Below, one piece after another: positions 18,713-27,859 of a DNA stretch of 64,000 bases. Numbering within the stretch: position 1 is the stretch's first letter; each line of letters begins with the position of its first letter. The notes under the pieces are model-generated. The model was given only the letters and a program-made list of their open reading frames with translations. It ran no database searches and was not told the DNA's origin. The position numbers were made by a program, and so were the translations under genes. Source of the stretch: Lactobacillus sp. PV034 (lineage in GTDB: Bacteria > Bacillota > Bacilli > Lactobacillales > Lactobacillaceae); contig NZ_CP041982.1 in NCBI RefSeq assembly GCF_014522305.1, positions 563,001 through 627,000 of the forward strand. The letters are read 5' to 3'.

Positions 18713-19570
18713 TTAATTAAAATGATCATTAAGCCTCTCTTGTGCTAAAAATTGATAAATTTCATTTAATAGCTCTTGGTTGCTGCCACCCTTTTTTTCC
18801 TCAATATATTTACGAAAATCATGAGCAAATTGATCTGGATGTGAAATGAAATCATGTAGTTTAGGATAAAGTAACCCCATCACAATATTTAATTCTCCGA
18901 TCATTAGGGTCAGCTTACTTGGATCGCGACGTAAATAATCTGCTATGCTGGTGCATACTTCACGATAAATTGGGTCTTTTTCCAAAAGCATTGTATTTTT
19001 TGGATTAAATGTTTTAACTTTTCCTAAAATAAATACTTGTATTTCTTGATCGATACCTAGCTTTATTAAATCTTCACACAAGGACAGACGTAAAGCAAAA
19101 TTTTGACTCGGATCAAGTAAGAGACTTTGTGCAAGAAGTACAAAATTTTGCTTACTTAATTTAAATAATTTTAAATAATCTGATTCAGTTATATTCGTTA
19201 AGCGGCGAAAATTTTGCATTATGTTTTGTTGGTCTACTTCTGTAACCGGCATGATTTCGGTTTGAATTTTTTTACCTAACAGATATTCTAACTGCAATTT
19301 TTCAATATTAAAGTGACACGCCTTTAAAACTAAAAGGTAAGTTTGAAAGACATCTTGATTTGAAAAAAGATCAGGCTCTTCCTTAATTAGACTATATGCC
19401 TGATCTTCTTTTTTTTCACTTAAGTAAATTTCACATAATTCGCAAACTATCGCAGAATTATGTCCAATTCTTAAAGCTTCAAGCAAATACTGCTTAGCTT
19501 GCGGTAAATCATTTTTTTCTTTAGCTTGGTGAGCTAAAATAACTAAATTTTCTTGGCTAGAACTTTTCAT
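18713..19570 (-). CDS. TPR-like protein of unknown function
   Basis: A 285-residue soluble, helical protein. Seen: one clear tetratricopeptide-like unit at the N-terminus (about 5-40: LAHQAKEKNDLPQAKQYL followed by LEALRIG) and a second weaker one (to about 75); the rest is helical with no motif I know. It starts 4 bases after the stop of RNase J2, so it is co-transcribed with it and possibly coupled. A role as scaffold or adaptor is a guess from the fold only. Confidence 0.75.
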   Translation of the reverse strand: MKSSSQENLVILAHQAKEKNDLPQAKQYLLEALRIGHNSAIVCELCEIYLSEKKEDQAYSLIKEEPDLFSNQDVFQTYLLVLKACHFNIEKLQLEYLLGKKIQTEIMPVTEVDQQNIMQNFRRLTNITESDYLKLFKLSKQNFVLLAQSLLLDPSQNFALRLSLCEDLIKLGIDQEIQVFILGKVKTFNPKNTMLLEKDPIYREVCTSIADYLRRDPSKLTLMIGELNIVMGLLYPKLHDFISHPDQFAHDFRKYIEEKKGGSNQELLNEIYQFLAQERLNDHFN

Positions 19571-19574
19571 CTTC

Positions 19575-21425
19575 TTAAGCCTTCTTTTGTGCTAAGTTAT
19601 CTTTACTATGATTTTGCTTATTATTTGCTTTTTTATGTGGACGCTGATTTTTTGAACTAGTAGTATTAGACGTTTGAGAGCGATTTGGGCGAGCATTCTT
19701 ATCTTTTATTTCTTCTTTTGCCTTGTGAAGCTCATTACGTTTTACCATCGCACGATGTCTATTTTGATTTACTTCCATTACGACTGGAAGTACAACTGGT
19801 CGACGACCGGTTTGCTTATACAAAAATTTTTCTACGCTATTTCTTACATCTTGTTTTAACTCTGTCCAATCAAAACGTTTATGTTCAAAATTATTAGCAA
19901 TTGCTTCTTTGATAGCATCTACCGCACCATTCATCAACTCGTGGTTTGTCTTGATATAAACAAATCCTCTAGTTGATACTAATGGTTCAGAAACAATCTT
20001 TTTCTTTTTGCGGTCAATTGTTACTGCAGCAATGAAGACACCATCATCTGATAAAACTTCACGATCTCTTAAAACAATGTTTCCGACATCCCCTACACCT
20101 GAGCCGTCGATCATCGTATCTTCGCCTGGAACAGGATCACTAAGGTAGAATCTACCTTTTTCTAATTTTAAGACGTCACCATTCTTAGTTAAGTACACAT
20201 CTTTAGGATCCATACCTACTTCAACGGCTAAATTCTTATGTAGTTCCAGCAAACGATATTCACCAATTGCAGGAATCAAGAATTTAGGTTTCATGGTATC
20301 AATTAAGATTTGCAAATCGCGTCCAGTAGCATGACCACTCGTATGACGTTCCCGGCCTAATTGTTTTACGGTACCACCAGCACGATAAATCATATCGCTG
20401 GTTTGAGCTACCATAGTTTCTACTGAATGAGAAGGAGTCGTTGCAATAAACACCATGTCTCCCTTTTTAATCTTAATCAAACGGTGACGATTAGTAGCCA
20501 TCTTTTGAAGTGATTTAAGTGGTTCTCCCATTCTACCAGTTTCCAGAATTACTAGTTCGTTGTCTGGGATTTTCTTTAAATCTTTACTATGAACTAATAA
20601 ATCTTTTGGAACATCAAGATAGCCCAATTTCATTGCAGTATAAACTATCTTACCAATGTCACGTCCGGTTAAATAGACATGACGTCCGGTTGCTGCTGCT
20701 GCTTGGAAAATTTCTTGAATTCTAACAATATTAGAAGCTTTAGAAGCAACAATAATTCTACCTTCATGGTTATTAAAGGTATTAAGAATATAGTTTTGAA
20801 TTGATGACTGGCGATCGTTAGGGAAGACCGCTTCTGCATTAGTAGAATCACTTAATAAAGCTAAAACGCCCTTTTGAGATATTTCGGATAATCTAACAAA
20901 GTCAGTTCGATATCCTTCTTTAGCTGATGGATCAAACTTAAAGTCACCAGTATAAACAATTTCTCCTTCTTTTGTAGAAAGATCAATTCCGAGTGAATCA
21001 GGAAGTGAATGCGTAGTCTTAAAGAAAGATACACTTGCATTCTTAAAATCAATTTCAGTATCAGCATCAATTACATGGAATAAATTGTTTTTGCGACGCT
21101 TATTTTCACGTTGAACTGCAATTTTTGCTAATTCAATTGTAAGTTTAGAACCGAATACTGGAATATCATGATTGCGCAAAATATATGGAAGTGCTCCAAT
21201 TGCATCATCATGACCATGAGTTAAAAAGATTCCTGCAATTCGATCGCCATATTCTTTGAAAAAGTCTAAATCTGGAATTACGACATCAATTCCAAGCATT
21301 GAGCTGTCTGGATATTTAAGTCCAGCATCCATAATAAAAATTTCATCGTCAACTTGAACAGCATACATGTTCTTTCCATTTTCACGCACGCCACCCAACA
21401 TCATTATCTTAATGTTTTGTGCCAT
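19575..21425 (-). CDS. rnjB: Ribonuclease J2
   Basis: A 616-residue beta-CASP metallo-beta-lactamase RNase. The start at 21423-21425 (MAQNIKIMMLGG) follows GAAAGAAG; a frame seven codons longer has no site. Seen: motif 2 is HGHDDAIGA, with Ala where active RNase J has His, and the beta-CASP domain carries HTSGHATGRD; an Asn/Lys/Ser-rich tail (about 570-616) follows. The degenerate motif matches the RNase J2 type, which forms a complex with RNase J1 (encoded at 33278 here) and has weak activity by itself. Located downstream of rpsO. Confidence 0.92.
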   Translation of the reverse strand: MAQNIKIMMLGGVRENGKNMYAVQVDDEIFIMDAGLKYPDSSMLGIDVVIPDLDFFKEYGDRIAGIFLTHGHDDAIGALPYILRNHDIPVFGSKLTIELAKIAVQRENKRRKNNLFHVIDADTEIDFKNASVSFFKTTHSLPDSLGIDLSTKEGEIVYTGDFKFDPSAKEGYRTDFVRLSEISQKGVLALLSDSTNAEAVFPNDRQSSIQNYILNTFNNHEGRIIVASKASNIVRIQEIFQAAAATGRHVYLTGRDIGKIVYTAMKLGYLDVPKDLLVHSKDLKKIPDNELVILETGRMGEPLKSLQKMATNRHRLIKIKKGDMVFIATTPSHSVETMVAQTSDMIYRAGGTVKQLGRERHTSGHATGRDLQILIDTMKPKFLIPAIGEYRLLELHKNLAVEVGMDPKDVYLTKNGDVLKLEKGRFYLSDPVPGEDTMIDGSGVGDVGNIVLRDREVLSDDGVFIAAVTIDRKKKKIVSEPLVSTRGFVYIKTNHELMNGAVDAIKEAIANNFEHKRFDWTELKQDVRNSVEKFLYKQTGRRPVVLPVVMEVNQNRHRAMVKRNELHKAKEEIKDKNARPNRSQTSNTTSSKNQRPHKKANNKQNHSKDNLAQKKA

Positions 21426-21533
21426 AATTTTCTTCTTTCTATACATTTATTCAATTTTCTTGTGGATCAATATGATCAAAACGAAATTTGTCTATTTAAT
21501 TTTAGCATATTAAGACATGATTTTAAAAGCGTA

Positions 21534-21568
21534 CAAAAAAAGACAGCCTCAAATTGATTCTGTCTTTT
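21534..21568 (-). terminator. Intrinsic terminator after rpsO
   Basis: Stem AAAAGACAG/CTGTCTTTT with a 13-base loop and T-rich tail on the - strand, between rpsO and rnjB. Confidence 0.75.
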
Positions 21569-21591
21569 GTGTGCAATGCAAATATTTATTA

Positions 21592-21861
21592 TTAACGACG
21601 TAAACCTAATTCTTGGATTAAGTCACGGTAACGTTGAATGTCCTTATTTCTTAAGTAACGAAGTAAGTTACGACGGTGACCAATCTTCTTAAGCAAACCA
21701 CGGTATGAGTGGTGATCTTGTTTGTTTTCTTTTAAGTGTTCGTTCAAGTTGTTAATTTCGTCAGTAAGCAAAGCAATTTGAACTTCAGGAGAACCTGTAT
21801 CACCTTCGTGACGACCATACTTCTTAATTAATTCATCTTTTTTTTCTTTTGAAATTGCCAT
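21592..21861 (-). CDS. rpsO: 30S ribosomal protein S15
   Basis: An 89-residue primary-binding protein of the 16S rRNA central domain. Seen: [34 protein letters not shown] and LRYLRNKD, all family hallmarks; length exact. It has its own promoter and a long structured leader, and is followed by a terminator before rnjB. Confidence 0.98.
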   Translation of the reverse strand: MAISKEKKDELIKKYGRHEGDTGSPEVQIALLTDEINNLNEHLKENKQDHHSYRGLLKKIGHRRNLLRYLRNKDIQRYRDLIQELGLRR

Positions 21862-21978
21862 GAATAAATACCTCTCTATATATAATTGCCACTAACATCG
21901 TTTACCGTCGGCAACGTGAAAACAGCGTTAATGGTTCCAACAAGGTTATATGATACCTGTAAGAATTTAAAAATGCAA
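21862..21978 (-). promoter_or_regulatory. rpsO promoter and structured leader
   Basis: On the - strand: -35 TTGCAT (21973-21978), 17-base spacer, -10 TATCAT (21950-21955). The resulting leader of about 80 bases can fold: CCATTAAC pairs with GTTAGTGG (8 bp, one G-U), enclosing an inner stem TTGCC/GGTAA with GAC loop just before the ribosome-binding site. Many bacteria use S15-binding leaders for autoregulation; that this is one is inference. Confidence 0.5.
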
Positions 21979-21990
21979 GTACAATTTATC

Positions 21991-22019
21991 TTGCAAGCTA
22001 TTGCCTCATTTAGTACAAT
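21991..22019 (+). promoter_or_regulatory. rpsT promoter
   Basis: TTGCAA (21991-21996), 17-base spacer, TACAAT (22014-22019) on the + strand, about 36 bases before the rpsT ATG and back-to-back with the rpsO promoter. Confidence 0.65.
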
Positions 22020-22055
22020 TAACTGGTAAATCTATATTTTATCGAGGTGAAATTC

Positions 22056-22313
22056 ATGCCACAAATTAAATCTGCAATCAAGCGTGTTAAAACTACTGCT
22101 ACTGCTAACAAGCGTAATGCTTCTGAAATGAGTAAATTGAGAACTGAAATCAGAAAGTTCAACGAAGCTGTTGAAGCCAAATCAAAGGACGTCCTCGAAT
22201 TACAAGTTAAAGCTGCTCGTGCTCTTGATAAGGCCGTTTCAAAAGGTCTTATTTCAAAGAACAAGGCTAACCGTGATAAATCACGTATGGCAAAAAAAGT
22301 TGCTGCTAAATAA
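22056..22313 (+). CDS. rpsT: 30S ribosomal protein S20
   Basis: An 85-residue, very basic helical ribosomal protein binding the 5' domain of 16S rRNA. The start is the ATG at 22056 ([13 protein letters not shown]), placed by GAGGTG upstream; the in-frame GTG at 22047 lies in that site. Seen: [13 protein letters not shown] and [18 protein letters not shown]. The only + strand gene between 11.7 and 32 kb, divergent from rpsO and convergent with holA across a shared terminator. Confidence 0.97.
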   Translation: MPQIKSAIKRVKTTATANKRNASEMSKLRTEIRKFNEAVEAKSKDVLELQVKAARALDKAVSKGLISKNKANRDKSRMAKKVAAK

Positions 22314-22324
22314 TTTTTAATCAT

Positions 22325-22357
22325 AAAAAGACAGGAGTTAAAACTCCTGTCTTTTTT
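22325..22357. terminator. Bidirectional terminator between rpsT and holA
   Basis: A perfect 15-bp stem (A run, GACAGGAGTT) with a tiny loop and T runs at both ends, between convergent genes. Confidence 0.9.
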
Positions 22358-22360
22358 ATT

Positions 22361-23347
22361 CTAAAGTGACAATATAAACATCTTAAGGTATTCATTACCT
22401 CGATATTGCCCATTTTTATAACCAAAATCAAGCGCAATACACTTTTGCAATAAGTATTTTAACTTTTCTAACGTGACCACATTTTGCATTGCTAATTTAA
22501 TTCTGTACGGATTTGCCTTTAATTCTTTTATAATTTGTTCTCTAGTCCATCTTCTTGTTTGTAACGTCTTCACAACCATTAAAAATTCTATTTGCGACTC
22601 AAAAATTCCTAATATTTGGATAGCATTATTTCCTTCGCGTAAATGCTCATCCAGTCTAGCACTCGCTTGAGCGTAATCTCCTTTAAAAGCGACAGTTAGG
22701 ATCTCAAATATATTTTCAGATAAAGAGCGATCAACATTCTGCTCGATTAAAGACTCTCTTATTTTTTGATCTTCACTGATACTTTTTAATTTAACATAAT
22801 TATTTAAAGCTGTATCTAATACCTGGTCACTACGTTGAATTAGTAATTGTAAAGCCTGATTAGTAATAGTATAGCCTTCACTCTTACTGATTCCCTTTAT
22901 CAGACCACTTATTTCATAAGGACGGTATTTAGTTTCAACTACATCGACTTGATCAAACAAGATTTTGCTTATTTTTTTACGTTTATCTATTTTTTCATAA
23001 CTTGCAATAATAACTAGGATATTTTCTATTTCCTGTAGATGATCAAGGATTAGTTGTAATTTATTTACTTGTTTTTTGTATTTATCTGCGATTCTTGCAG
23101 TCAAAAAGAAGGGATTTTTAACAACAATCAATTTTTGTTGTGCAAATAATGAGGACTCGGTTAAGTTTGCAATTAATTCTTCTATCCCATCTTCACTACA
23201 ATCAATAATAGTTTGTTCTAAATTTTTAAATTTTTCTTGTCTAATAAAATCTTTTGCAACATAATCATTTAAATATGCATCTGGTCCTGTAATTAAAGTG
23301 TGACTATTTTTTAAATTCGTGGGTTTGAATAATTCAATTAATGCCAT
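22361..23347 (-). CDS. holA: DNA polymerase III subunit delta
   Basis: A 328-residue clamp-loader subunit that opens the beta clamp. Seen: N-terminal HTLITGPDAYLNDYVAKDFI, SLFAQQKLIVVKNPFF and the C-terminal helical collar with PYRIKLAMQNV and ALDFGYKNGQYR. Length is normal. Its ATG overlaps the end of comEC by 14 bases, so replication and competence genes share a transcript. Confidence 0.93.
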   Translation of the reverse strand: MALIELFKPTNLKNSHTLITGPDAYLNDYVAKDFIRQEKFKNLEQTIIDCSEDGIEELIANLTESSLFAQQKLIVVKNPFFLTARIADKYKKQVNKLQLILDHLQEIENILVIIASYEKIDKRKKISKILFDQVDVVETKYRPYEISGLIKGISKSEGYTITNQALQLLIQRSDQVLDTALNNYVKLKSISEDQKIRESLIEQNVDRSLSENIFEILTVAFKGDYAQASARLDEHLREGNNAIQILGIFESQIEFLMVVKTLQTRRWTREQIIKELKANPYRIKLAMQNVVTLEKLKYLLQKCIALDFGYKNGQYRGNEYLKMFILSL

Positions 23348-25622
23348 GTAAAGATCCTTGATTAAAAGTTGTAAATTTATTCTGACGATTTAGTGGATAA
23401 TATGTCCATGTAATTGTACCACTATCTTGAGTTGCATAATATGGAATTTTTAACGACTCCAGCGTTTGAAGTGTTTCTAAATGAGGATGTCCAAAACGAT
23501 TATTTCTCCCCGCAGAAATAAAAACGAGTCGGGGATTAATAGTTTTTAAAAATTCGGGATTAGACGATGTTTTACTTCCATGATGTCCCAGTTTAAAGTA
23601 GTCCACTTGTATGGGAAATTGCTGAATAAGTTTTTTCTCTCCCTCCTGATCTAAATCTCCAGTAAAAAGCCAACTTTTACCGCCTAAATTAAAATATAAC
23701 GAAAGTGAATCTTCATTTTTACCGGTTCCTGGTAAAAATGGATACATCACATGAAAAGTAATATCTTTATTCTTAACCACATCTCCAGCAAGTAATGGTA
23801 CTAATTTTGTATGCTTAACTTTTCCATTAATTCTTTTAATAAATGAAGGATTCTCGTTTAAACCTTGAGCAAAATACAGTTTTCTTACGGGTACTTGATC
23901 TAATAATGGTCCCAAATCCCCAATGTGATCGGCATCCTGATGAGACAAGAAAACTGCATCCAAATGATCAATTCCTTGTGCATAAAGATAAGGTAATGTA
24001 ATACGATTTATTTGAGGACTTGATTTTTTCTTACCAAAATTCACTTTTCCTCCTGTATCAATTAAGTAGGCTTTGCGTTTAAACGGTGTAGTAACTAAAA
24101 TACTATCCCCCTGGCCTACATCTATAATTGAGACTCTACCGTACAAAGGAAAATGTATTGATACGAAAATAACCACATAGGTCATCAATAAACTTAAATA
24201 AAAGAGTCTTTTTTGCTGTTTCTTGTGACTATAAATAATAATGACTAATGAAAGAAGCAATAATAAGATAGTTTGCCACCAGTTAATTTTTCCAAAATTG
24301 ATGATCCCTAAATTAGTTCTGGCTAATTTTTCCATGAGTTCCATAACTATATGAAAAATTTTTTCAATAAAGAAAGTTAGACCAGGGCATAATTTAAAAG
24401 TTATTACACCAATTAGCGTTAAAGGTAACAAGCAAAAATTAAAAATTGGTACAATTATAAAATTAAATAAAAGGCTTAAAGCATTAAATTGATAAAAATT
24501 ATTTAACAAGATTGGTGTAATTAAGAGATTCAACAATAATCCCTGTTTAATTGCTCCTTTTTCGCCAATTAATTCTAAGCCCAAAACCAATAAATATGAT
24601 AAGATTGCACCACAATTAAAAAATAAGCGTGGCTTTATAAATAGGTGAATTAGTGCTACTAACCCAAGACGATCTCCCCTAGTTAGGGGGATATTTTTCA
24701 AAGAGAATATTTTTCCTAGAAAAAAGCCTAAGCTTGCCCTAACAAAGCCAGCCTGAAAATCAGCTAAAGCAATTTCTATTCCCAAGACAAGGATGCAGAT
24801 GAGAAAAGTTTGATATTCATCTCGTTTCAACAAAGTGCAAATAATTGAAATAAAAGTAGTATATAGTCCCACATGCAACCCAGAAATACTTAAGAGATGA
24901 ATTACACCCAAATTTCGATAACTATCAAGAATAGTTTGATTTTTACTATCCAAATTTTCAGCTAGTAACATTTCACTTGTCATAAAGCCAACTAACCTCG
25001 GCAATTGTAAACAAAAATTTTTTAATTGATTACGTAAACCATGAAAATAGTCAATTAAGTTTCTTTTTTTAGGTAAAATTTGATAATTTTTTAAAATTAC
25101 CCGCTCATAAATATGCTCACTAGCATAAAATTTTCGATAATCAAATTGACCAAAATTAGTGGCTGGCTCTATTTCTTGCGTTTGTCCAACTAAATTGGTA
25201 AGAATCACTGTTTTATTTTTATTCAAAGCCGCTTCTAATTCTTGCGATACTGGTAAACTAATTAGAATTTTATCATTTCCTATTTTAGCTTCTCCATGCC
25301 CAAATCCTTCCTTGATCTTTAATTGATCCGGTTGAAGGACGATACTATTACCTAAATCACACGTACTATATTTAGACTTAACTTTATCTCCTAAAAATAT
25401 AAATACGATAATTAGTAAGAACATGAAAATATTTAGGCTGCGATTATATTTAATCATAATCAGACTCATCAGGTATCCAATAATAATAAGTCCTAAACAG
25501 TGCTGCAATGTTGTATTTGCTTCAAAATAATAAATTGAAAGAAGCGAAAACAATAATCCTAAAAGAAACAAATATCCAGGATTAAGACAATTATAAAGCC
25601 AATTGGTCTTTAAACTTCTCAA
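23334..25622 (-). CDS. comEC: DNA internalization channel protein ComEC/Rec2
   Basis: About 762 residues. Seen: N-terminal membrane segments and a DUF4131-type region, the ComEC core with LLSISGLHVGLY near 245, about ten membrane helices in all, and a C-terminal metallo-beta-lactamase-like domain (GQGDSILVTT, SHQDADHIGDL, GHHGSKTSSNPEFL). It forms the channel that takes single-stranded DNA into the cell. A TTG at 25620-25622 with GGAG nine bases upstream is the best start; another TTG at 25637 is possible. Both lie inside comEA, so the genes overlap by 32 bases or more. The gene is intact, which would allow DNA uptake if the rest of the machinery is present. Confidence 0.94.
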   Translation of the reverse strand: MRSLKTNWLYNCLNPGYLFLLGLLFSLLSIYYFEANTTLQHCLGLIIIGYLMSLIMIKYNRSLNIFMFLLIIVFIFLGDKVKSKYSTCDLGNSIVLQPDQLKIKEGFGHGEAKIGNDKILISLPVSQELEAALNKNKTVILTNLVGQTQEIEPATNFGQFDYRKFYASEHIYERVILKNYQILPKKRNLIDYFHGLRNQLKNFCLQLPRLVGFMTSEMLLAENLDSKNQTILDSYRNLGVIHLLSISGLHVGLYTTFISIICTLLKRDEYQTFLICILVLGIEIALADFQAGFVRASLGFFLGKIFSLKNIPLTRGDRLGLVALIHLFIKPRLFFNCGAILSYLLVLGLELIGEKGAIKQGLLLNLLITPILLNNFYQFNALSLLFNFIIVPIFNFCLLPLTLIGVITFKLCPGLTFFIEKIFHIVMELMEKLARTNLGIINFGKINWWQTILLLLLSLVIIIYSHKKQQKRLFYLSLLMTYVVIFVSIHFPLYGRVSIIDVGQGDSILVTTPFKRKAYLIDTGGKVNFGKKKSSPQINRITLPYLYAQGIDHLDAVFLSHQDADHIGDLGPLLDQVPVRKLYFAQGLNENPSFIKRINGKVKHTKLVPLLAGDVVKNKDITFHVMYPFLPGTGKNEDSLSLYFNLGGKSWLFTGDLDQEGEKKLIQQFPIQVDYFKLGHHGSKTSSNPEFLKTINPRLVFISAGRNNRFGHPHLETLQTLESLKIPYYATQDSGTITWTYYPLNRQNKFTTFNQGSLHGIN

Positions 25623-26265
25623 AGGTTTTATCTCCAATACCTGATACTTTAGTAATATCTTCTATTTGATTAAAACCACCGTTTGCATCTCTAAACTGAA
25701 TAATTTGTTCCGCTCTTTTTTGACCAATTCCACTTAATTTTTGTAAGTCAGCTACACTAGCACTATTTAAGTGAATTTGTTCTTTGTTGGTATTATCAGT
25801 TGAAGTATTTGAGTTTTGTCCTCCAGTAGGCATAACGGGATCTACCTTTTCACCATCATGTGGGATATATATTTGATCTTGATCCTTTAATAATTGAGCG
25901 CGATTTATTGCTTTGATTTGTGCTTTTTCTGTTAGCCCTCCTGCTGCATCAATCAAATCTAATAAGCGAGCTCCTGCTTTCAAAGTATATACTCCACCAT
26001 GTTTCACAGCCCCTGAAATATCACAGGTAATTTTAGTTGATGCAGATGTCTTAGGAGCCGTTGAAGCATTTGATGATAAATTTGGAGATGGAGCACTTTT
26101 GTTGGCTGACTGAGAACTTTGACTTGATTGTGGAAGTAAATTAGAATTATCAACCTCGCTTTTTTGAGCATTAATATAAAAAAACATTATTCCAATTAAT
26201 AAAATTCCAATTAAGCAGTACTTCTTATTTTCTTTAATAATTTTCTTGATTTTTTCAAAATCCAT
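25591..26265 (-). CDS. comEA: Competence protein ComEA (DNA receptor)
   Basis: A 224-residue membrane-anchored DNA-binding protein. The start is the ATG at 26263-26265 (MDFEKIKK), because GAGGTGATAAAA precedes it. Seen: N-terminal membrane segment (about 18-33), Ser/Asn/Pro-rich linker, SLBB domain (about 80-135, with ITCDISGAVKHGGVYTLK), a second linker and a C-terminal tandem helix-hairpin-helix (LNSASVADLQKLSGIGQKRA and ITKVSGIGDKTFEKF). It collects double-stranded DNA for ComEC. Confidence 0.95.
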   Translation of the reverse strand: MDFEKIKKIIKENKKYCLIGILLIGIMFFYINAQKSEVDNSNLLPQSSQSSQSANKSAPSPNLSSNASTAPKTSASTKITCDISGAVKHGGVYTLKAGARLLDLIDAAGGLTEKAQIKAINRAQLLKDQDQIYIPHDGEKVDPVMPTGGQNSNTSTDNTNKEQIHLNSASVADLQKLSGIGQKRAEQIIQFRDANGGFNQIEDITKVSGIGDKTFEKFKDQLAL

Positions 26266-26313
26266 TTTTATCACCTCATAACTAATTACGCATTTTTCGA
26301 CAATTTTTATCAT

Positions 26314-26339
26314 AAAAAAAGCTTTCAAATGAAAGCTTT
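26314..26339 (-). terminator. Intrinsic terminator overlapping the sepM stop codon
   Basis: Stem AAAGCTTTC/GAAAGCTTT, AAAT loop, then seven T on the - strand; the arm covers part of the stop codon of the upstream protease gene. It separates that operon from comEA. Confidence 0.8.
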
Positions 26340-27375
26340 AAATTTTATGTGTATTTAAATAAGAAAGAGCATCATTAAAATTATTTACTGGAATTATTTT
26401 CATTTTAGTATGAATTTTTTTTGCAGTTCTAACAGCTTCAGCATAATTTGTATCTCTTTGTTTAATTCCAACGGGTTGTTCAGCAGGAGCAAAAAATACT
26501 TTTATTCCTTGCTTACTGGCAGCGACAACTTTTTTATCTATTCCTCCAATCATTCCAACATGTCCCTTTTCATCGATCGTACCAGTTCCTGCAACCTTGG
26601 TTATTGATAATTTTTGATGAATAAAGTATTGATAAGCAGCCAAACTAAACATTAAGCCAGCTGATGGTCCACCAATATCACCTGCATCAATTGCAAGTCG
26701 CGGAATTGTTTTAACTTGCGAATGGTCAATTAACTGAATGCCAATACCAACTTGCTTAGTTCCTGCTATTTTGACTGTTTTTCCGGTCATTGTTAAAGAA
26801 TGCTTAGCTCTGATTACCTTAAGTGTTATTGGAGTATTAGGTGCCAAATGATTGAGATAAGATTGTAGTTGTGCAGTAGACCTAAAATTTTTGTCGTTTA
26901 CTGCTTGAATGTTATCACCAATTTGCAACTTATCTTTAAATGTTGAGTTAGATAAAATACTCATCACATAAACGCCTAGATATTTCTGGGAATATGGTAC
27001 ATTAGCTTTTTTTGCTGCATAAACCAGAGCATTATTTTGGCTAGTCTGCATATAATACTTTTGAATTTCATTATATTGTTTATTGCTAGCATCCCCTTGA
27101 ATTTCCTTTTTTGTATATCGACTATCAAAGGGTCTTAAATAAGATGTAAGATAATCTATTAAAACTGCGGGACGTTCAGATACGGTAACATAATATAAAT
27201 TATGATAATTATATTTTGATTTCGTTTTTATCAAACTACTTATCGGACTTGCTTGACCCGGGCTTTCAATCACATAATTAGTCGGCCAAAGACAAATTAT
27301 AAGTGCAACAAAAAATGCTGCTATTATTAGCAGCCAATTTTTTATCTTAGATTTTGAATGTTCTTTTTTATTCAT
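26338..27375 (-). CDS. SepM/YlbL-type PDZ and Lon-like serine protease
   Basis: A 345-residue membrane-anchored protease. Seen: one N-terminal membrane segment (about 13-32), a PDZ domain (about 130-200, with GVYVMSILSNSTFKDKLQIGD), and a C-terminal Lon-type catalytic domain with the serine in GGPSAGLMF (about 237-245) and lysine in GGIDKKVVAA (about 281). Relatives process peptide pheromones (streptococcal SepM) or damage-induced division inhibitors (Bacillus YlbL). Overlaps coaD by 8 bases; order ftsW-ylbG-rsmD-coaD-ylbL is conserved in Firmicutes. Confidence 0.92.
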   Translation of the reverse strand: MNKKEHSKSKIKNWLLIIAAFFVALIICLWPTNYVIESPGQASPISSLIKTKSKYNYHNLYYVTVSERPAVLIDYLTSYLRPFDSRYTKKEIQGDASNKQYNEIQKYYMQTSQNNALVYAAKKANVPYSQKYLGVYVMSILSNSTFKDKLQIGDNIQAVNDKNFRSTAQLQSYLNHLAPNTPITLKVIRAKHSLTMTGKTVKIAGTKQVGIGIQLIDHSQVKTIPRLAIDAGDIGGPSAGLMFSLAAYQYFIHQKLSITKVAGTGTIDEKGHVGMIGGIDKKVVAASKQGIKVFFAPAEQPVGIKQRDTNYAEAVRTAKKIHTKMKIIPVNNFNDALSYLNTHKI

Positions 27376-27856
27376 GTTGATTGACTTTCTTTTTTAGTCC
27401 AATTGCTACTTCACTAGGAACAAGTTTAGTTACATCTCCCCCGAACATTGCTGTTTCTTTAATCATCGATGAAGAAATAAAACTATTCTCTGGACTAGTT
27501 AACAAAAAAACTGTATTTAATTCTGGGGCGAGGGTTTTATTTATTTGGGCAATTTCACGTTCATAATTAAAATCAGCATCATTTCTAAGACCACGAACAA
27601 TTATAGATGCATGCAGTTTTCGTGCTACGTCAACGGTAAGTTCCAGCGGGCGACCAATTACTTCAACATTCGTAATTGGATTCAATACTTTTTTTGCCAA
27701 TTCAACTCGCTCTTTTTCATCAAATAAATATTTTTTTTGAGTATTGGTCATAATTACCACAAACAATTCATCAAACATTTTTGCAGCTGTCTTAATAGTT
27801 TCTAAATGACCATTGGTTAAAGGATCAAAACTTCCTGGAAAAATTGCCTTTACCAT
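27368..27856 (-). CDS. coaD: Phosphopantetheine adenylyltransferase
   Basis: A 162-residue enzyme of coenzyme A synthesis, making dephospho-CoA from 4'-phosphopantetheine and ATP. Seen: nucleotidyltransferase motif FPGSFDPLTNGHLE (T/HxGH type) at the start, VRGLRNDADFNYE near 88-100, and the conserved C-terminal SSSMIKE. Three bases downstream of rsmD. Confidence 0.97.
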   Translation of the reverse strand: MVKAIFPGSFDPLTNGHLETIKTAAKMFDELFVVIMTNTQKKYLFDEKERVELAKKVLNPITNVEVIGRPLELTVDVARKLHASIIVRGLRNDADFNYEREIAQINKTLAPELNTVFLLTSPENSFISSSMIKETAMFGGDVTKLVPSEVAIGLKKKVNQHE

Positions 27857-27859
27857 AAA

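Noticed and set aside
19674..19897. Short + strand reading frames inside rnjB
   Set aside because: They are complements of the rnjB coding frame without ribosome-binding sites or conserved features.
22019..22324. A 101-codon reading frame antisense to rpsT
   Set aside because: It is a shadow of a highly biased ribosomal gene on the other strand, with no ribosome-binding site or family features.
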